From: Smittia aterrima | Lineage: Eukaryota > Arthropoda > Insecta > Diptera > Chironomidae | DNA: 64,000 nt | Direction: 5' to 3' | NCBI GenBank assembly: GCA_033063855.1 | Contig: CP093831.1 | Coordinates: forward strand, 17,670,001 to 17,734,000 | Part shown: positions 31,134 to 42,240 of the stretch, piece by piece | Numbering within the stretch: position 1 is the first letter of the stretch | How the letters are laid out: each line of letters opens with the position of its first letter | Position numbers and translations under genes: made by a program | Notes under the pieces: model-generated | Database searches by the model: none | Told to the model about the DNA's origin: nothing | What the model saw: the letters and a program-made list of their open reading frames with translations, nothing else

Positions 31134-32273
31134 ATGGATATCAAGGCAGTTTTCAAAGAAGGATTCTGGGGCCAATCGACTTTTAGAAACAACGGAATTT
31201 ATACTGGCTTCATTAAGTTTTCGGAACAACGACCAATTACAAAAATCAAATCAATCACTGGATCTCACCAAGACGGAAAAAACATGGAAGACTTAAAAGG
31301 ACTTTTTATTCAAGACACGCCGTTCGAATTCTTTCCACGTGATCTCGGGGTTTTCTTTTCTCAGCTTACTCATCTTGAAATCACTAATTGTGGATTAAAG
31401 TCAATAACGTGTCATGATCTTCAATCACTCGAAAAGCTAACATTTTTGTCAGTGACGAAAAATCCTTTGACATCGCTGCCTGACGATTTGTTGATTAACA
31501 CTCCGAATCTAGAAATCCTTCGTTTCAACGATAACAAAATTAAATCTGTAAGCTCAAAAGTTTTGGGCCCGATAATGAATAATCGGTTGCTTGAAGTGGA
31601 TTTCTCTCGAAATAACACCATCAACGTTTATTTTAGTCATCTCAATCAAAATCTGGATGTAATTGGGATCCAACCATCTTTTCCAGTTGAGTCGCTGCAG
31701 AAGTTGATGGAAATCATTGATTCGAAATGTCAAAGTCCATCGAAAGTAGAGCCGAAAAAACCAACAAGAAATCTGAACTTTTCTAAATTATTGGAATCAG
31801 GAAAAATCTCCGACTTTTCAATAATCGTTGGACCTAAAGAATTTAAAGTTCACAGAGCAATTTTGGCGATGAACAGCAAAGTTTTCTTGACAATATTTGA
31901 AGGCAATTTTATCGAAAAGCAAAATAGACAACTCGTCATCAACGATTTCAGTCCAGAGGTAGTAGAAGAGTTCATTAAGTGTATGTACAGCCAAGAGCCG
32001 CCAGAAATTGAGAATGCGATGGATATCTACAAACTCGCTGATTATTACGACGTCGCACAGTTAAAATTGGAATGCGAGAATATCATTTTAGAAAATCTTG
32101 AAGCTGATAACGCTAAAGACATTTTTATTTTCGGACATCTCCACAAGTCAGATCAGATTAAGTTGGCCGCTTTCAACGAGATCAAATGCAATGCAAAAAA
32201 TGTTATCATCCGTGATTCGCTGATTGAAAATCTCGAAGAATTAATGAAAACTTTGAAAGACTCTTACTATTAG
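31134..32273 (+). CDS. LRR plus BTB/POZ domain protein, copy 2
   Basis: Same 379-residue protein as copy 1 except Lys (AAA) at residue 198, in the linker between the LRR and BTB parts. The single base change is at 31726. Intact frame, promoter and polyadenylation signals, so it is expected to be expressed. Confidence 0.88.
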   Translation: MDIKAVFKEGFWGQSTFRNNGIYTGFIKFSEQRPITKIKSITGSHQDGKNMEDLKGLFIQDTPFEFFPRDLGVFFSQLTHLEITNCGLKSITCHDLQSLEKLTFLSVTKNPLTSLPDDLLINTPNLEILRFNDNKIKSVSSKVLGPIMNNRLLEVDFSRNNTINVYFSHLNQNLDVIGIQPSFPVESLQKLMEIIDSKCQSPSKVEPKKPTRNLNFSKLLESGKISDFSIIVGPKEFKVHRAILAMNSKVFLTIFEGNFIEKQNRQLVINDFSPEVVEEFIKCMYSQEPPEIENAMDIYKLADYYDVAQLKLECENIILENLEADNAKDIFIFGHLHKSDQIKLAAFNEIKCNAKNVIIRDSLIENLEELMKTLKDSYY

Positions 32274-32627
32274 GTCAAATGAGATATTTTTGAAAGATTT
32301 AATAAAATTGAATTTAATTCAATAAATTTAAAATAAAATATTTGTTTTAGATATTGATTTTAGGGTTAATTGATAAAGTTATTTATTTGAAACCAATGTT
32401 TTTTATTTACTTTAAATTTATTTCGTATTATCGAAAATGCAAGTTACTTAGTAAAAGTTTTAGTTTAGACTGAAATCTTGATATTCTTTAGTTTAAATTT
32501 TTAAATCTCTTAGACCGTAAAATGAAGTGAAGTTTATTGGAGCATCCAATGATATTCGTTCTTCAAGAAGAAATCGTCAACCCTATGAGATAATTAAAAT
32601 CCCATAAGATTACTGTGGTTAAAAACA

Positions 32628-32635
32628 TATAAAAG
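32628..32635 (+). promoter_or_regulatory. TATA box of LRR-BTB copy 3
   Basis: TATAAAAG in the same context as copy 2. Confidence 0.6.
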
Positions 32636-32738
32636 GATCAGGATTCTCTGCCAAATTCACATTTAAAGTTTGACTGTCAAGGTAACAAGACGTTCAAGAG
32701 CAAAGAAAAAATATTTCCTATATTTTCTCAAAATAAAA

Positions 32739-33878
32739 ATGGATATCAAGGCAGTTTTCAAAGAAGGATTCTGGGGCCAATCGACTTTTAGAAACAACGG
32801 AATTTATACTGGCTTCATTAAGTTTTCGGAACAACGACCAATTACAAAAATCAAATCAATCACTGGATCTCACCAAGACGGAAAAAACATGGAAGACTTA
32901 AAAGGACTTTTTATTCAAGACACGCCGTTCGAATTCTTTCCACGTGATCTCGGGGTTTTCTTTTCTCAGCTTACTCATCTTGAAATCACTAATTGTGGAT
33001 TAAAGTCAATAACGTGTCATGATCTTCAATCACTCGAAAAGCTAACATTTTTGTCAGTGACGAAAAATCCTTTGACATCGCTGCCTGACGATTTGTTGAT
33101 TAACACTCCGAATCTAGAAATCCTTCGTTTCAACGATAACAAAATTAAATCTGTAAGCTCAAAAGTTTTGGGCCCGATAATGAATAATCGGTTGCTTGAA
33201 GTGGATTTCTCTCGAAATAACACCATCAACGTTTATTTTAGTCATCTCAATCAAAATCTGGATGTAATTGGGATCCAACCATCTTTTCCAGTTGAGTCGC
33301 TGCAGAAGTTGATGGAAATCATTGATTCGAGATGTCAAAGTCCATCGAAAGTAGAGCCGAAAAAACCAACAAGAAATCTGAACTTTTCTAAATTATTGGA
33401 ATCAGGAAAAATCTCCGACTTTTCAATAATCGTTGGACCTAAAGAATTTAAAGTTCACAGAGCAATTTTGGCGATGAACAGCAAAGTTTTCTTGACAATA
33501 TTTGAAGGCAATTTTATCGAAAAGCAAAATAGACAACTCGTCATCAACGATTTCAGTCCAGAGGTAGTAGAAGAGTTCATTAAGTGTATGTACAGCCAAG
33601 AGCCGCCAGAAATTGAGAATGCGATGGATATCTACAAACTCGCTGATTATTACGACGTCGCACAGTTAAAATTGGAATGCGAGAATATCATTTTAGAAAA
33701 TCTTGAAGCTGATAACGCTAAAGACATTTTTATTTTCGGACATCTCCACAAGTCAGATCAGATTAAGTTGGCCGCTTTCAACGAGATCAAATGCAATGCA
33801 AAAAATGTTATCATCCGTGATTCGCTGATTGAAAATCTCGAAGAATTAATGAAAACTTTGAAAGACTCTTACTATTAG
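32739..33878 (+). CDS. LRR plus BTB/POZ domain protein, copy 3
   Basis: 379 residues, with the same predicted protein as copy 1 (Arg at residue 198, base G at 33331). No frame lesion. Confidence 0.88.
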   Translation: MDIKAVFKEGFWGQSTFRNNGIYTGFIKFSEQRPITKIKSITGSHQDGKNMEDLKGLFIQDTPFEFFPRDLGVFFSQLTHLEITNCGLKSITCHDLQSLEKLTFLSVTKNPLTSLPDDLLINTPNLEILRFNDNKIKSVSSKVLGPIMNNRLLEVDFSRNNTINVYFSHLNQNLDVIGIQPSFPVESLQKLMEIIDSRCQSPSKVEPKKPTRNLNFSKLLESGKISDFSIIVGPKEFKVHRAILAMNSKVFLTIFEGNFIEKQNRQLVINDFSPEVVEEFIKCMYSQEPPEIENAMDIYKLADYYDVAQLKLECENIILENLEADNAKDIFIFGHLHKSDQIKLAAFNEIKCNAKNVIIRDSLIENLEELMKTLKDSYY

Positions 33879-34232
33879 GTCAAATGAGATATTTTTGAAA
33901 GATTTAATAAAATTGAATTTAATTCAATAAATTTAAAATAATATATTTGTTTTAGATATTGATTTTAGGGTTAATTGATAAAGTTATTTATTTGAAACCA
34001 ATGTTTTTTATTTACTTTAAATTTATTTCGTATTATCGAAAATGCAAGTTACTTAGTAAAAGTTTTAGTTTAGACTGAAATCTTGATATTCTTTAGTTTA
34101 AATTTTTAAATCTCTTAGACCGTAAAATGAAGTGAAGTTTATTGGAGCATCCAATGATATTCGTTCTTCAAGAAGAAATCGTCAACCCTATGAGATAATT
34201 AAAATCCCATAAGATTACTGTGGTTAAAAACA

Positions 34233-34240
34233 TATAAAAG
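34233..34240 (+). promoter_or_regulatory. TATA box of LRR-BTB copy 4
   Basis: TATAAAAG in the same context as copies 2 and 3. Confidence 0.6.
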
Positions 34241-34343
34241 GATCAGGATTCTCTGCCAAATTCACATTTAAAGTTTGACTGTCAAGGTAACAAGACGTTC
34301 AAGAGCAAAGAAAAAATATTTCCTATATTTTCTCAAAATAAAA

Positions 34344-35483
34344 ATGGATATCAAGGCAGTTTTCAAAGAAGGATTCTGGGGCCAATCGACTTTTAGAAAC
34401 AACGGAATTTATACTGGCTTCATTAAGTTTTCGGAACAACGACCAATTACAAAAATCAAATCAATCACTGGATCTCACCAAGACGGAAAAAACATGGAAG
34501 ACTTAAAAGGACTTTTTATTCAAGACACGCCGTTCGAATTCTTTCCACGTGATCTCGGGGTTTTCTTTTCTCAGCTTACTCATCTTGAAATCACTAATTG
34601 TGGATTAAAGTCAATAACGTGTCATGATCTTCAATCACTCGAAAAGCTAACATTTTTGTCAGTGACGAAAAATCCTTTGACATCGCTGCCTGACGATTTG
34701 TTGATTAACACTCCGAATCTAGAAATCCTTCGTTTCAACGATAACAAAATTAAATCTGTAAGCTCAAAAGTTTTGGGCCCGATAATGAATAATCGGTTGC
34801 TTGAAGTGGATTTCTCTCGAAATAACACCATCAACGTTTATTTTAGTCATCTCAATCAAAATCTGGATGTAATTGGGATCCAACCATCTTTTCCAGTTGA
34901 GTCGCTGCAGAAGTTGATGGAAATCATTGATTCGAAATGTCAAAGTCCATCGAAAGTAGAGCCGAAAAAACCAACAAGAAATCTGAACTTTTCTAAATTA
35001 TTGGAATCAGGAAAAATCTCCGACTTTTCAATAATCGTTGGACCTAAAGAATTTAAAGTTCACAGAGCAATTTTGGCGATGAACAGCAAAGTTTTCTTGA
35101 CAATATTTGAAGGCAATTTTATCGAAAAGCAAAATAGACAACTCGTCATCAACGATTTCAGTCCAGAGGTAGTAGAAGAGTTCATTAAGTGTATGTACAG
35201 CCAAGAGCCGCCAGAAATTGAGAATGCGATGGATATCTACAAACTCGCTGATTATTACGACGTCGCACAGTTAAAATTGGAATGCGAGAATATCATTTTA
35301 GAAAATCTTGAAGCTGATAACGCTAAAGACATTTTTATTTTCGGACATCTCCACAAGTCAGATCAGATTAAGTTGGCCGCTTTCAACGAGATCAAATGCA
35401 ATGCAAAAAATGTTATCATCCGTGATTCGCTGATTGAAAATCTCGAAGAATTAATGAAAACTTTGAAAGACTCTTACTATTAG
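34344..35483 (+). CDS. LRR plus BTB/POZ domain protein, copy 4
   Basis: 379 residues, with the same predicted protein as copy 2 (Lys at residue 198, base A at 34936). Intact. Confidence 0.88.
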   Translation: MDIKAVFKEGFWGQSTFRNNGIYTGFIKFSEQRPITKIKSITGSHQDGKNMEDLKGLFIQDTPFEFFPRDLGVFFSQLTHLEITNCGLKSITCHDLQSLEKLTFLSVTKNPLTSLPDDLLINTPNLEILRFNDNKIKSVSSKVLGPIMNNRLLEVDFSRNNTINVYFSHLNQNLDVIGIQPSFPVESLQKLMEIIDSKCQSPSKVEPKKPTRNLNFSKLLESGKISDFSIIVGPKEFKVHRAILAMNSKVFLTIFEGNFIEKQNRQLVINDFSPEVVEEFIKCMYSQEPPEIENAMDIYKLADYYDVAQLKLECENIILENLEADNAKDIFIFGHLHKSDQIKLAAFNEIKCNAKNVIIRDSLIENLEELMKTLKDSYY

Positions 35484-35790
35484 GTCAAATGAGATATTTT
35501 TGAAAGATTCAATAAAATTGAATTTAATTCAATAAATTTAAAATAAAATATTTGTTTTAGATATTGATTTCAGGGTTAATTGATAAAGTTAGATATTTGA
35601 AACCAATGTTTTTTTATTTACTTTAAATTTATTTCGTATCATCGAAAATGCAAGGTATTTAGGAAAAGTTTTAGTTTAAACTGAAATCTTGATATTCTTT
35701 AATATAAATTTTTAAATCTCTTAGACCGTAAAATGATTTTTCAGTGAAGTTTATTGAAGCATCGAATGATATTCGTTGTTCAGGAAGAAA

Positions 35791-36115
35791 ACTCCAACAT
35801 TTTTTCATAATTTCATAAACTCGATCAGAGCAATTTTGATCTGGTCTACTTTCAGTTCCACTATTAATGCTGAAGTTTAATGCTTGAAGGTTTGATTTTC
35901 CTTAAATGATCGCTCGTTACATGAATTAATCGTTGCTGAAAATGTTTTGATTCAAACGTTGTTTATTTAGGTTTAAAACACTGAGGTTAATCAGTTTATT
36001 TCTGGTTCATCTTTCTTAGACATCACTACTTAACTATAGAAGTTCAAAAAACAGAAATTTCTGAACACAAAATTAAATAAAGTAATTATAATCTCATTAA
36101 TCTCCTGAAGACGTT
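35791..36115. other. Convergent flank between the LRR-BTB array and Sirt7
   Basis: Non-coding; 3' flanks of the last array unit and of Sirt7. Nothing else recognised. Confidence 0.45.
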
Positions 36116-38690
36116 CTACGATTGTTTCTTTTTCTTTTTTTGAATCTTCCGGTAGCCTAGAATGAAAAGGAGGTAAAGTTTCGATTCGATTTAAAATGTA
36201 ATTTTCCTCACCTTTTCCGAACCAACCAGCTCTGATAACAACACCTGGTTTCTCCTTATCCTCGCCATTTAGCTTCGAATTCTCTTCTTCGGGCTGCTCC
36301 TCTTCTTCATCCTCAGTAAAGTCACAACATTCACAAACAATCGTCTTTCCATTACGATATGTCGAGACTTTGAATTCTCTGTTGATCGGTTTGTAGAATT
36401 GACACTCCATCGCATCGTAATGTTCGAAACAAAATTTACATTCTGATTTGGCCGCTTGTCTTTCGGCAGCCGTTGAACTTCTAAGTTTCTTTTTAACTTG
36501 GGAACCTTCTTCGTCACTGCTTTTCCAGAGGTTTGCATCTTCAGGCGGAAGATTAACGATTGTGTGAAGACCTGAATAAGCATAATTTACGTCTGACCAT
36601 GTGACTGTCTCTTTTGAACCTTCATTTTCTTTGCTCCATTTCGGAAGATTGCCGTTGATTGCCATGCAGTAGGTCGCTAGCAACTGTTTGTAATACTGTT
36701 CAGCGGTTGACTTCTCCCGATTAACGGGCTCATCATCGTCACTCGATTCAACCATTTCGATATCATCGTCGAGGATTTCTTTTCTTATCTCGCTAGGCTT
36801 ATCACAGTTTTGTTTGGATCGAGGTAATTCACTCGCGGTTCCATTCTCAACACTTTTATAAGGCAGAAGGTTCATGTTGTTCGTCAGCGTGTTGATGATC
36901 TGATTATTGTAATTCATAATGAGAGCCGTTGCAGTGAGGGCTTCTCGTGATGTTGAACCGGCGGGTGAAAGGGCTAGCGAAGCCGTAAGTAGACTGTTAT
37001 TTAAAAGAGCCATGTCAATAAGACTTTGGTTTTGCTGCATGAAAGCCGCTGGATCTACTTTGATTTCTTCTGCTTTGCAAGAATTGGCCTCTGATGCTTC
37101 TTCGATTTTCGCTTCATCTTTCTTGGGAGATACTTTCACATCTAGATTGTCAATCAATTCTTCGAAGTCGACCACATCTCCTTCAGACACGTGATTACCG
37201 TTTGTTTTCGTATGAACACCATTGGTCATTGGTTCGTCATTGCTTTCGTCATCGATTGTTAAGTCAAAAACTTCTGTTCTATTCTCTTCTTCAAGTTTAT
37301 ATTTGATATCAATCATCGAATGACTTGTCTTCGGCTTTTCCACTTCCTCAATCGATTCTTCAAGCTCTTTTTTGATCTTTACCTTTTCTTCTTCCTTCTT
37401 AATACATTTAAAGTTCCTAATGGGTTCGATTTGTGATTTAGAATCTTCAGATTCAATCGAGGGTGTTTGCTTCTCTGAACTGTAAGTGCCAGTGTTTGAC
37501 TCGTCCATTTCACTGGATTCTCCGCCTTTAAAGATGAATCGTTTCAACATCGGCTGTGATGTTGTGTGAAGCTCTTCCTCTTTTAGTAGCGATGCGTGAT
37601 GGAAGATTGGATCTTGGGAGCGATTGTAATTGGGGACTTCAATTTCGAGATGCTTCATCACAATTTTCATTACTTCATCACACTTTCCGTTGATCTTGAT
37701 TGATGCAATCGAGTCTTTTGGTGTCCACTGGAGATTGACAATGTAAACTTTAGGTCTTTGCTTCTGAGGCCGATCAAGAGCCCAAAGCCAAGGATATTTC
37801 TTTAAAACCTTTAGACTTGATCCGAGACATAAAATGACATCAGCTTTCTCCAAAGCTTTTGTTGCTCCATTCCAATTAAGAGGCCACTTCAATGAACCTC
37901 GTTCGCCAAAATGAACAATCGTATCTATAAGCGGGTTACCACACAATCGACAAATTCGATTGGTTTTATGCTGGAAGCGTGATGTGAGAGGTGTAGTATC
38001 AAAGATCCTCCAATATTCAAGTGCGGGTTTACAATGTTTGCAAACTTCAACGTACATATTTCCGTGAACTTCAGACAACGAAAACCTAGGAAGTCCTGAT
38101 CGTAAATGAAGACCATCGCAATTTTGCGATACTAAATATTTGAGGATATTCCGTTTGTGAAGCTCATAAAGCGACATATGAGTATAAGTTGGTTCAGCCA
38201 GAGATAAATCGTGTTCTCCAATTTCTTCTCCTTTCTGCAGCAAAGTCCAGATTCCCTGCGATCCTCGATAATCAGGAATCTTTGCTGAAGTGCTTATTCC
38301 AGCGCCGGAATAAACGATGAGGTGTTTCGCGTTCGAGATCACTGTTGCAAGCTTTTTAGCTTTCAGTTCAATAACTTCTGGTTTGTCCTCTTTTTCGAGT
38401 GCACGGTCTTTGTACTTCTCGATACGTTTCTTTCTTTCACTGACTTCTTTATGCGCTTCAGGATGTTCTGAAAGGAAATGGACCTCTTCGGTTGTCCTTA
38501 AAGTTTCACATTTCCTAAGAATTTCAGCAACCTAAAATATTTATTAAATGGTAATTAATTGTTCGTCTATTTAATGAGAAATCACTTGTACTTTTCGTTT
38601 CTTCAAAGATTTCTCTCGTTTCTTAGCGATTGGACAGTCTGGAGCTTCCTTCTTTCGGGTCAGTCGAGGATAATTTATGATCTCTTCCAT
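36116..38690 (-). CDS. Sirt7: Sirtuin 7, NAD-dependent protein deacylase
   Basis: Exons 38690-38592, 38531-36212 and 36156-36116 give 819 residues. The sirtuin core (about residues 105-330) has the NAD loop VYSGAGISTSAKIPDYRG, the catalytic His in EVHGNMY, the SQNCDGLHLRSGLPR motif characteristic of SIRT7, a zinc site (CKHC ... CRLCG), TIVHFGERG and CLGSSLKVLKKYP. A long acidic, poorly conserved extension follows. Reading past the second donor gives an unrelated tail. Splicing at GGAAAAG|GTGAGG to TCTAG|GCTACC instead yields GWFGKGYRKIQKKKKQS, which matches the GWFGRG-plus-basic C-terminus of human SIRT7, so I prefer the spliced form. Family role: nuclear/nucleolar H3K18 deacetylation and rDNA regulation. 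Confidence 0.93.
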
Positions 38691-39107
38691 TTTTCGCTAC
38701 AAAGTCATAAAATTAGCATCGCTTCAGTCGGTCACTGTTTGTTGTGTTGTTTAATTTATTGAAATAATATTCTCTGATGTAGACTTTGAGTGATTGAGCT
38801 CTTAATAAATAATTTTTAATTTTGTTTTTTTAGAAAACTTTCTATTGACTTATTCACTTTGTATGTTAATCAGTATCCATTAATATTTTATTTTGACCTT
38901 TTCGAAGTCAATAACTAAAACTCTTGAACCACAAATAATTTATATTGAGTCTAAAAACAAGTTTAAAATTATGTTTCAATAAGTAGGCAAATGAAAGCTT
39001 ATTCATTAAAAACCTTCTTTCTTATTGCTCTCAAATTTACCTTATAAAAAATTCGCGAATCCCAGTGAATAATCTTTAGAACAGTGTCTGCAACAATTGC
39101 AAAAAAA
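38691..39107. other. Divergent promoter region, Sirt7 and membrane glycoprotein
   Basis: About 420 bp of AT-rich DNA between two divergent 5' ends. No clear TATA or repeat beyond general AT richness. Confidence 0.45.
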
Positions 39108-41705
39108 ATGTTTAAAATATTAATCGCCATCATTCTCCTTTATTCAAAAGGTAATTCTTTGAGCAAATGCATGCTTTCTCTAGTGAATATCAATGCAGAT
39201 ATCTCTTTTGTAGTTCTTGCGAATTGTAGCGAATGTTAAAAAATTCCTTATTGCGATTTTGTTTTTGTTTTGTTATCTCATTCATCGTTCTTTATTCTAG
39301 TTCACGCAGCAGATTATGATATTCAAGTGACTTCGGATAGTCCAATCGCTGAAGGAACATCAGTTACTTTCAATGTTACGTTCTTGATTAATGGGAAAAT
39401 TGCACCACCAGGGAAATATCAGTTCCGCTACAATTTTGATGGAAATGAACAGGTAAAAGAGTTTACGCTCATGAATAATTTACAATGAAAACAGGAAGGA
39501 AAAAAAAGTTCAATGTCAGTGTTCTTGACGCAAGGGAAAGTTTCCCAAGCGTTCAGTTCTCGTTTGTTTTCACTAGTGTCCTGACGTATTCGCAGTGAAA
39601 TGAAAATTCTAATAAAATTGAAATGGAAAGCTGTGATGACCTGAACTTAGAATCGTTGAGTAACTGTGATTACATAAAGCATGGCTTTTGCATGTGGATA
39701 AATAATGAGACAGTTAAAGCTATCGATTTTCTTGAAAAGAGAAAGGAAACTCTAATATTTTTAAGCTCGCCTTCTATCAAAGTCATGCTGACATCAGATC
39801 CATCGTTCTTCAAACTTTCGACATCTCGTTCGAATGATGAGAGATCACGATCGAAAGTCGAATCATCAAAAGATTTTTTCTTGTTGCTATCGCTTTCACT
39901 TTCTTCAGCGAGAAGAACACAACAGAACTGAACAACTTATCATACAACTTATCATACAACTTATCATACAACTTATCATACAACTTATCATACAACTTAT
40001 CATACAACTTATCATACAACTTATCATACAACTTATCATACAACTTATCATACAACTTATCATACAACTTATCATACAACTGTATGATACCCTCCTTTAT
40101 TGTGATAAACTCATTTTCTTAACAATCAACAAATATTAAGAAGAGTCGTCGCGTTTAATAACATTGAGTTGAACATTGTTTTCTTTTCAAGAACAAACAA
40201 TCGAATGAGCCATCAGTTTTGTTCCTCGTAAATACTGAAGATCTTCGACATGGAAAGTATTCGATTGAGCTGGCTGTCGATGAGTATTATGTCTTCATTT
40301 TCCTCGAAAAAGCCAAGAAACGTGTTAACTTCGAAGTAACTAATCACTTCAATGGTTTGATGCAGTTGGAACAGAACAGCACAGTTCGAGAAAATGGATA
40401 TGTTTCGAGTGATGTTGAGACAGTTCATAATATTGTCATAACCGAGAAAGACAAAAAACTTTTTGAGAAAGCCGCCTACATACGAGTCTTCTGGTTTATT
40501 GATTGTCTTTACGTGGGAATGACAGATTCACTAAACTTCACAAACTGGTATCGAAATGAAAATGGAAAGTATAACGTTGAAGCACTTCTTATGCTTTCAT
40601 TTGAACCAATGCCGACTCCGACTTCATCAACAACTCAAAAACCTACTACAACTACTCCGATGACAACAACTTCAACAACAACCCCAACGACAACCACAAC
40701 AACCCCAACGACAACCACAACTTCCTCAACTACGACCACGACTACAACAACGACGACAACGACCAAGAAACCTTCTCGAAAACGTAGAGATTCTGAAATA
40801 AAAGTATTTGAATGGAGCGCTAAGGCATTAGTCGAAAGTGGATCAATTAGACCAGAGAATATTGCTTATGAGAACATGACAGAGCTGAGTGTGACCACGA
40901 CAACCGAGATGCCACTAGAAAAGAAACTTAAGTTGCTCGAAGAAAACGGGATTCCTTACTTTGGCGTTTGCACAAACGACTCGAAAGTTGTTCTTGATCC
41001 AAAGAAGATTTACGGTTACTATCAGCGTACAATCATGGTTGAGAATCCCGTAAAGAACATTACTGTTGGAAATAACGTTTGGCTTCGACATGGTGACATG
41101 TGTCGACTCGTCATCAAATATAGTGGAACCGCACCTTTCTATTATTGCATTAAGTACACTAAAAGTGATAATACAACCGACCTTTCAAGTATTCAACAGG
41201 ACTGTGAAGAGAGAGAGTGGAAACAAATTGATTCTAAATCAATTCATTACGAGCGCTTCCTTCCAAAAACTTCAAACTCATATTCCGTTGTAGCATTCAT
41301 CAAAAACGAGGTTTCATCAACGAAAACAGTAATTGGCGTTCAGTTCTATGAAGGTAAATTCTTTCATATCAGAAAATTCTTTTGCAATTCAAATATTTCT
41401 TTTTTTTTTTAGAGCAACCCCGTTCACAATTATCAGTTGTAATTGTTCCAGTTGTTTTCACGCTCTCAGCAGTGGTGTTGATTGTTTTTGGAGTTGCCTA
41501 TTACGTTCAAAACCGAAATCAATTTCTCATTGAGACCGCAGACTTCAACTTTGGCGAAACAGCATCAGTGGATAGTCTCGAGTACAAGTCTTTTCTTCAG
41601 CGACTTCTTGATTCCATATCAGACCTTTTTATAAGACATCGTTATAACAACGAGGATCCCGACAGCCCGGGCTCATCAAGTCGCAATTACAATGCTATGC
41701 CATGA
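39108..41705 (+). CDS. Type I membrane glycoprotein with mucin-like stretch
   Basis: Exons 39108-39150, 39301-39452, 40192-41353 and 41413-41705 give 549 residues. A signal peptide (MFKILIAIILLYSKVHA) is followed by a first extracellular part with beta-rich character (YDIQVTSDSPIAEGTSVTFN). A threonine/serine/proline stretch encoded at about 40618-40770 looks heavily O-glycosylated, and SRKRRDS directly after it is a good furin-type site. A second extracellular part with several N-x-S/T sites follows, then one membrane helix (LSVVIVPVVFTLSAVVLIVFG) and a cytoplasmic tail of about 75 residues ending RNYNAMP. The layout recalls PKD-domain proteins such as TMEM130 or PMEL, but I do not see enough to name the family. 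Confidence 0.72.
39933..40081 (+). repeat. 12-bp minisatellite in intron 2
   Basis: About 12.4 perfect copies of a 12-mer (caacttatcata). It ends in acaactgtatgata, whose tail inverts the unit. Because the unit is a multiple of three, it stays open in some frames on both strands (repeating L-I-I-Q or Y-D-K-L), which mimics coding sequence. Confidence 0.95.
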
Positions 41706-42240
41706 AAATCGGGCATGACAAACTTTTTTTAAGACAAAGATAGTCATTGTTGAGAGAATATTTATCATGTTTTTATCCTGTTGGCCGAACCTCTAATACT
41801 AGGATGGACATAACTTCATCTAAATGAAACCAAATTAATGAACAATCCTTTGATTTATCACCCTTTTGGTTCCTCAAGAGAGAAACTGCTGTTTACTGTG
41901 GATCTGATGAAAGTCAATTAATGGGAGATCACTTATTTCGAAATTACACTTGGAAGCTTGACTGAAATGATCTATTGTGAATTTATAATCATTTTTTTTT
42001 GTATAAAATTATAAATTATGTGATAGAAAAAATAAGTTGATAAAATGAATTTTAATCAATTTATTAAATCAAGACCATCTACTTCAATTTCAGCATAGGA
42101 AGTATCGACACCTGGGTTTTTCTAAAAGCGTCCTAAAAACGGGGGATGACAGTAATATTTTTTAGTACAACAACTGCGATTCAAACTTCTATAATTTTCA
42201 TTTAAAATAGTTTTGCCGAAGAAGAAAGAAGTGTTTAAAG
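41706..42240. other. Intergenic region before Nup35
   Basis: 3' flank of the membrane glycoprotein (several AATAAA-like signals near 42020-42060) and 5' flank of Nup35. No other feature recognised. Confidence 0.45.

Larger units (their letters stand above)
30976..32580 (+). repeat. Tandem unit 2 of four (1605 bp)
   Basis: Near-identical to units 1 and 3. Coding differences seen are confined to the codon for residue 198. The 3' flank reads gattttagggttaatt here against gatttcaggtttaatt in unit 1. Confidence 0.95.
32581..34185 (+). repeat. Tandem unit 3 of four (1605 bp)
   Basis: Same period and content. It differs in its 3' flank by aaataatatatttg where units 1, 2 and 4 have aaataaaatatttg. 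Confidence 0.95.
34186..35790 (+). repeat. Tandem unit 4 of four, with diverged 3' end
   Basis: The coding part is as conserved as in the other units. From about 35580 the flank collects changes (gttagatatttg for gttatttatttg, aaggtatttagg for aagttacttagt, an extra tttttc near 35740) and similarity ends near 35790. The diverged tail marks the old outer edge of the array. Confidence 0.9.

Noticed and set aside
39623..39931. A 102-residue frame starting MESCDDLNLES inside intron 2 of the membrane glycoprotein
   Set aside because: It has an ATG and fair composition, but no fit to the splice phases of the host gene and it runs into the minisatellite. It could be an alternative exon, but I cannot support it.
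39810..40139. Open frames on both strands encoding repeated Y-D-K-L or L-I-I-Q
   Set aside because: They are produced by the 12-bp minisatellite within an intron; there is no independent coding evidence.
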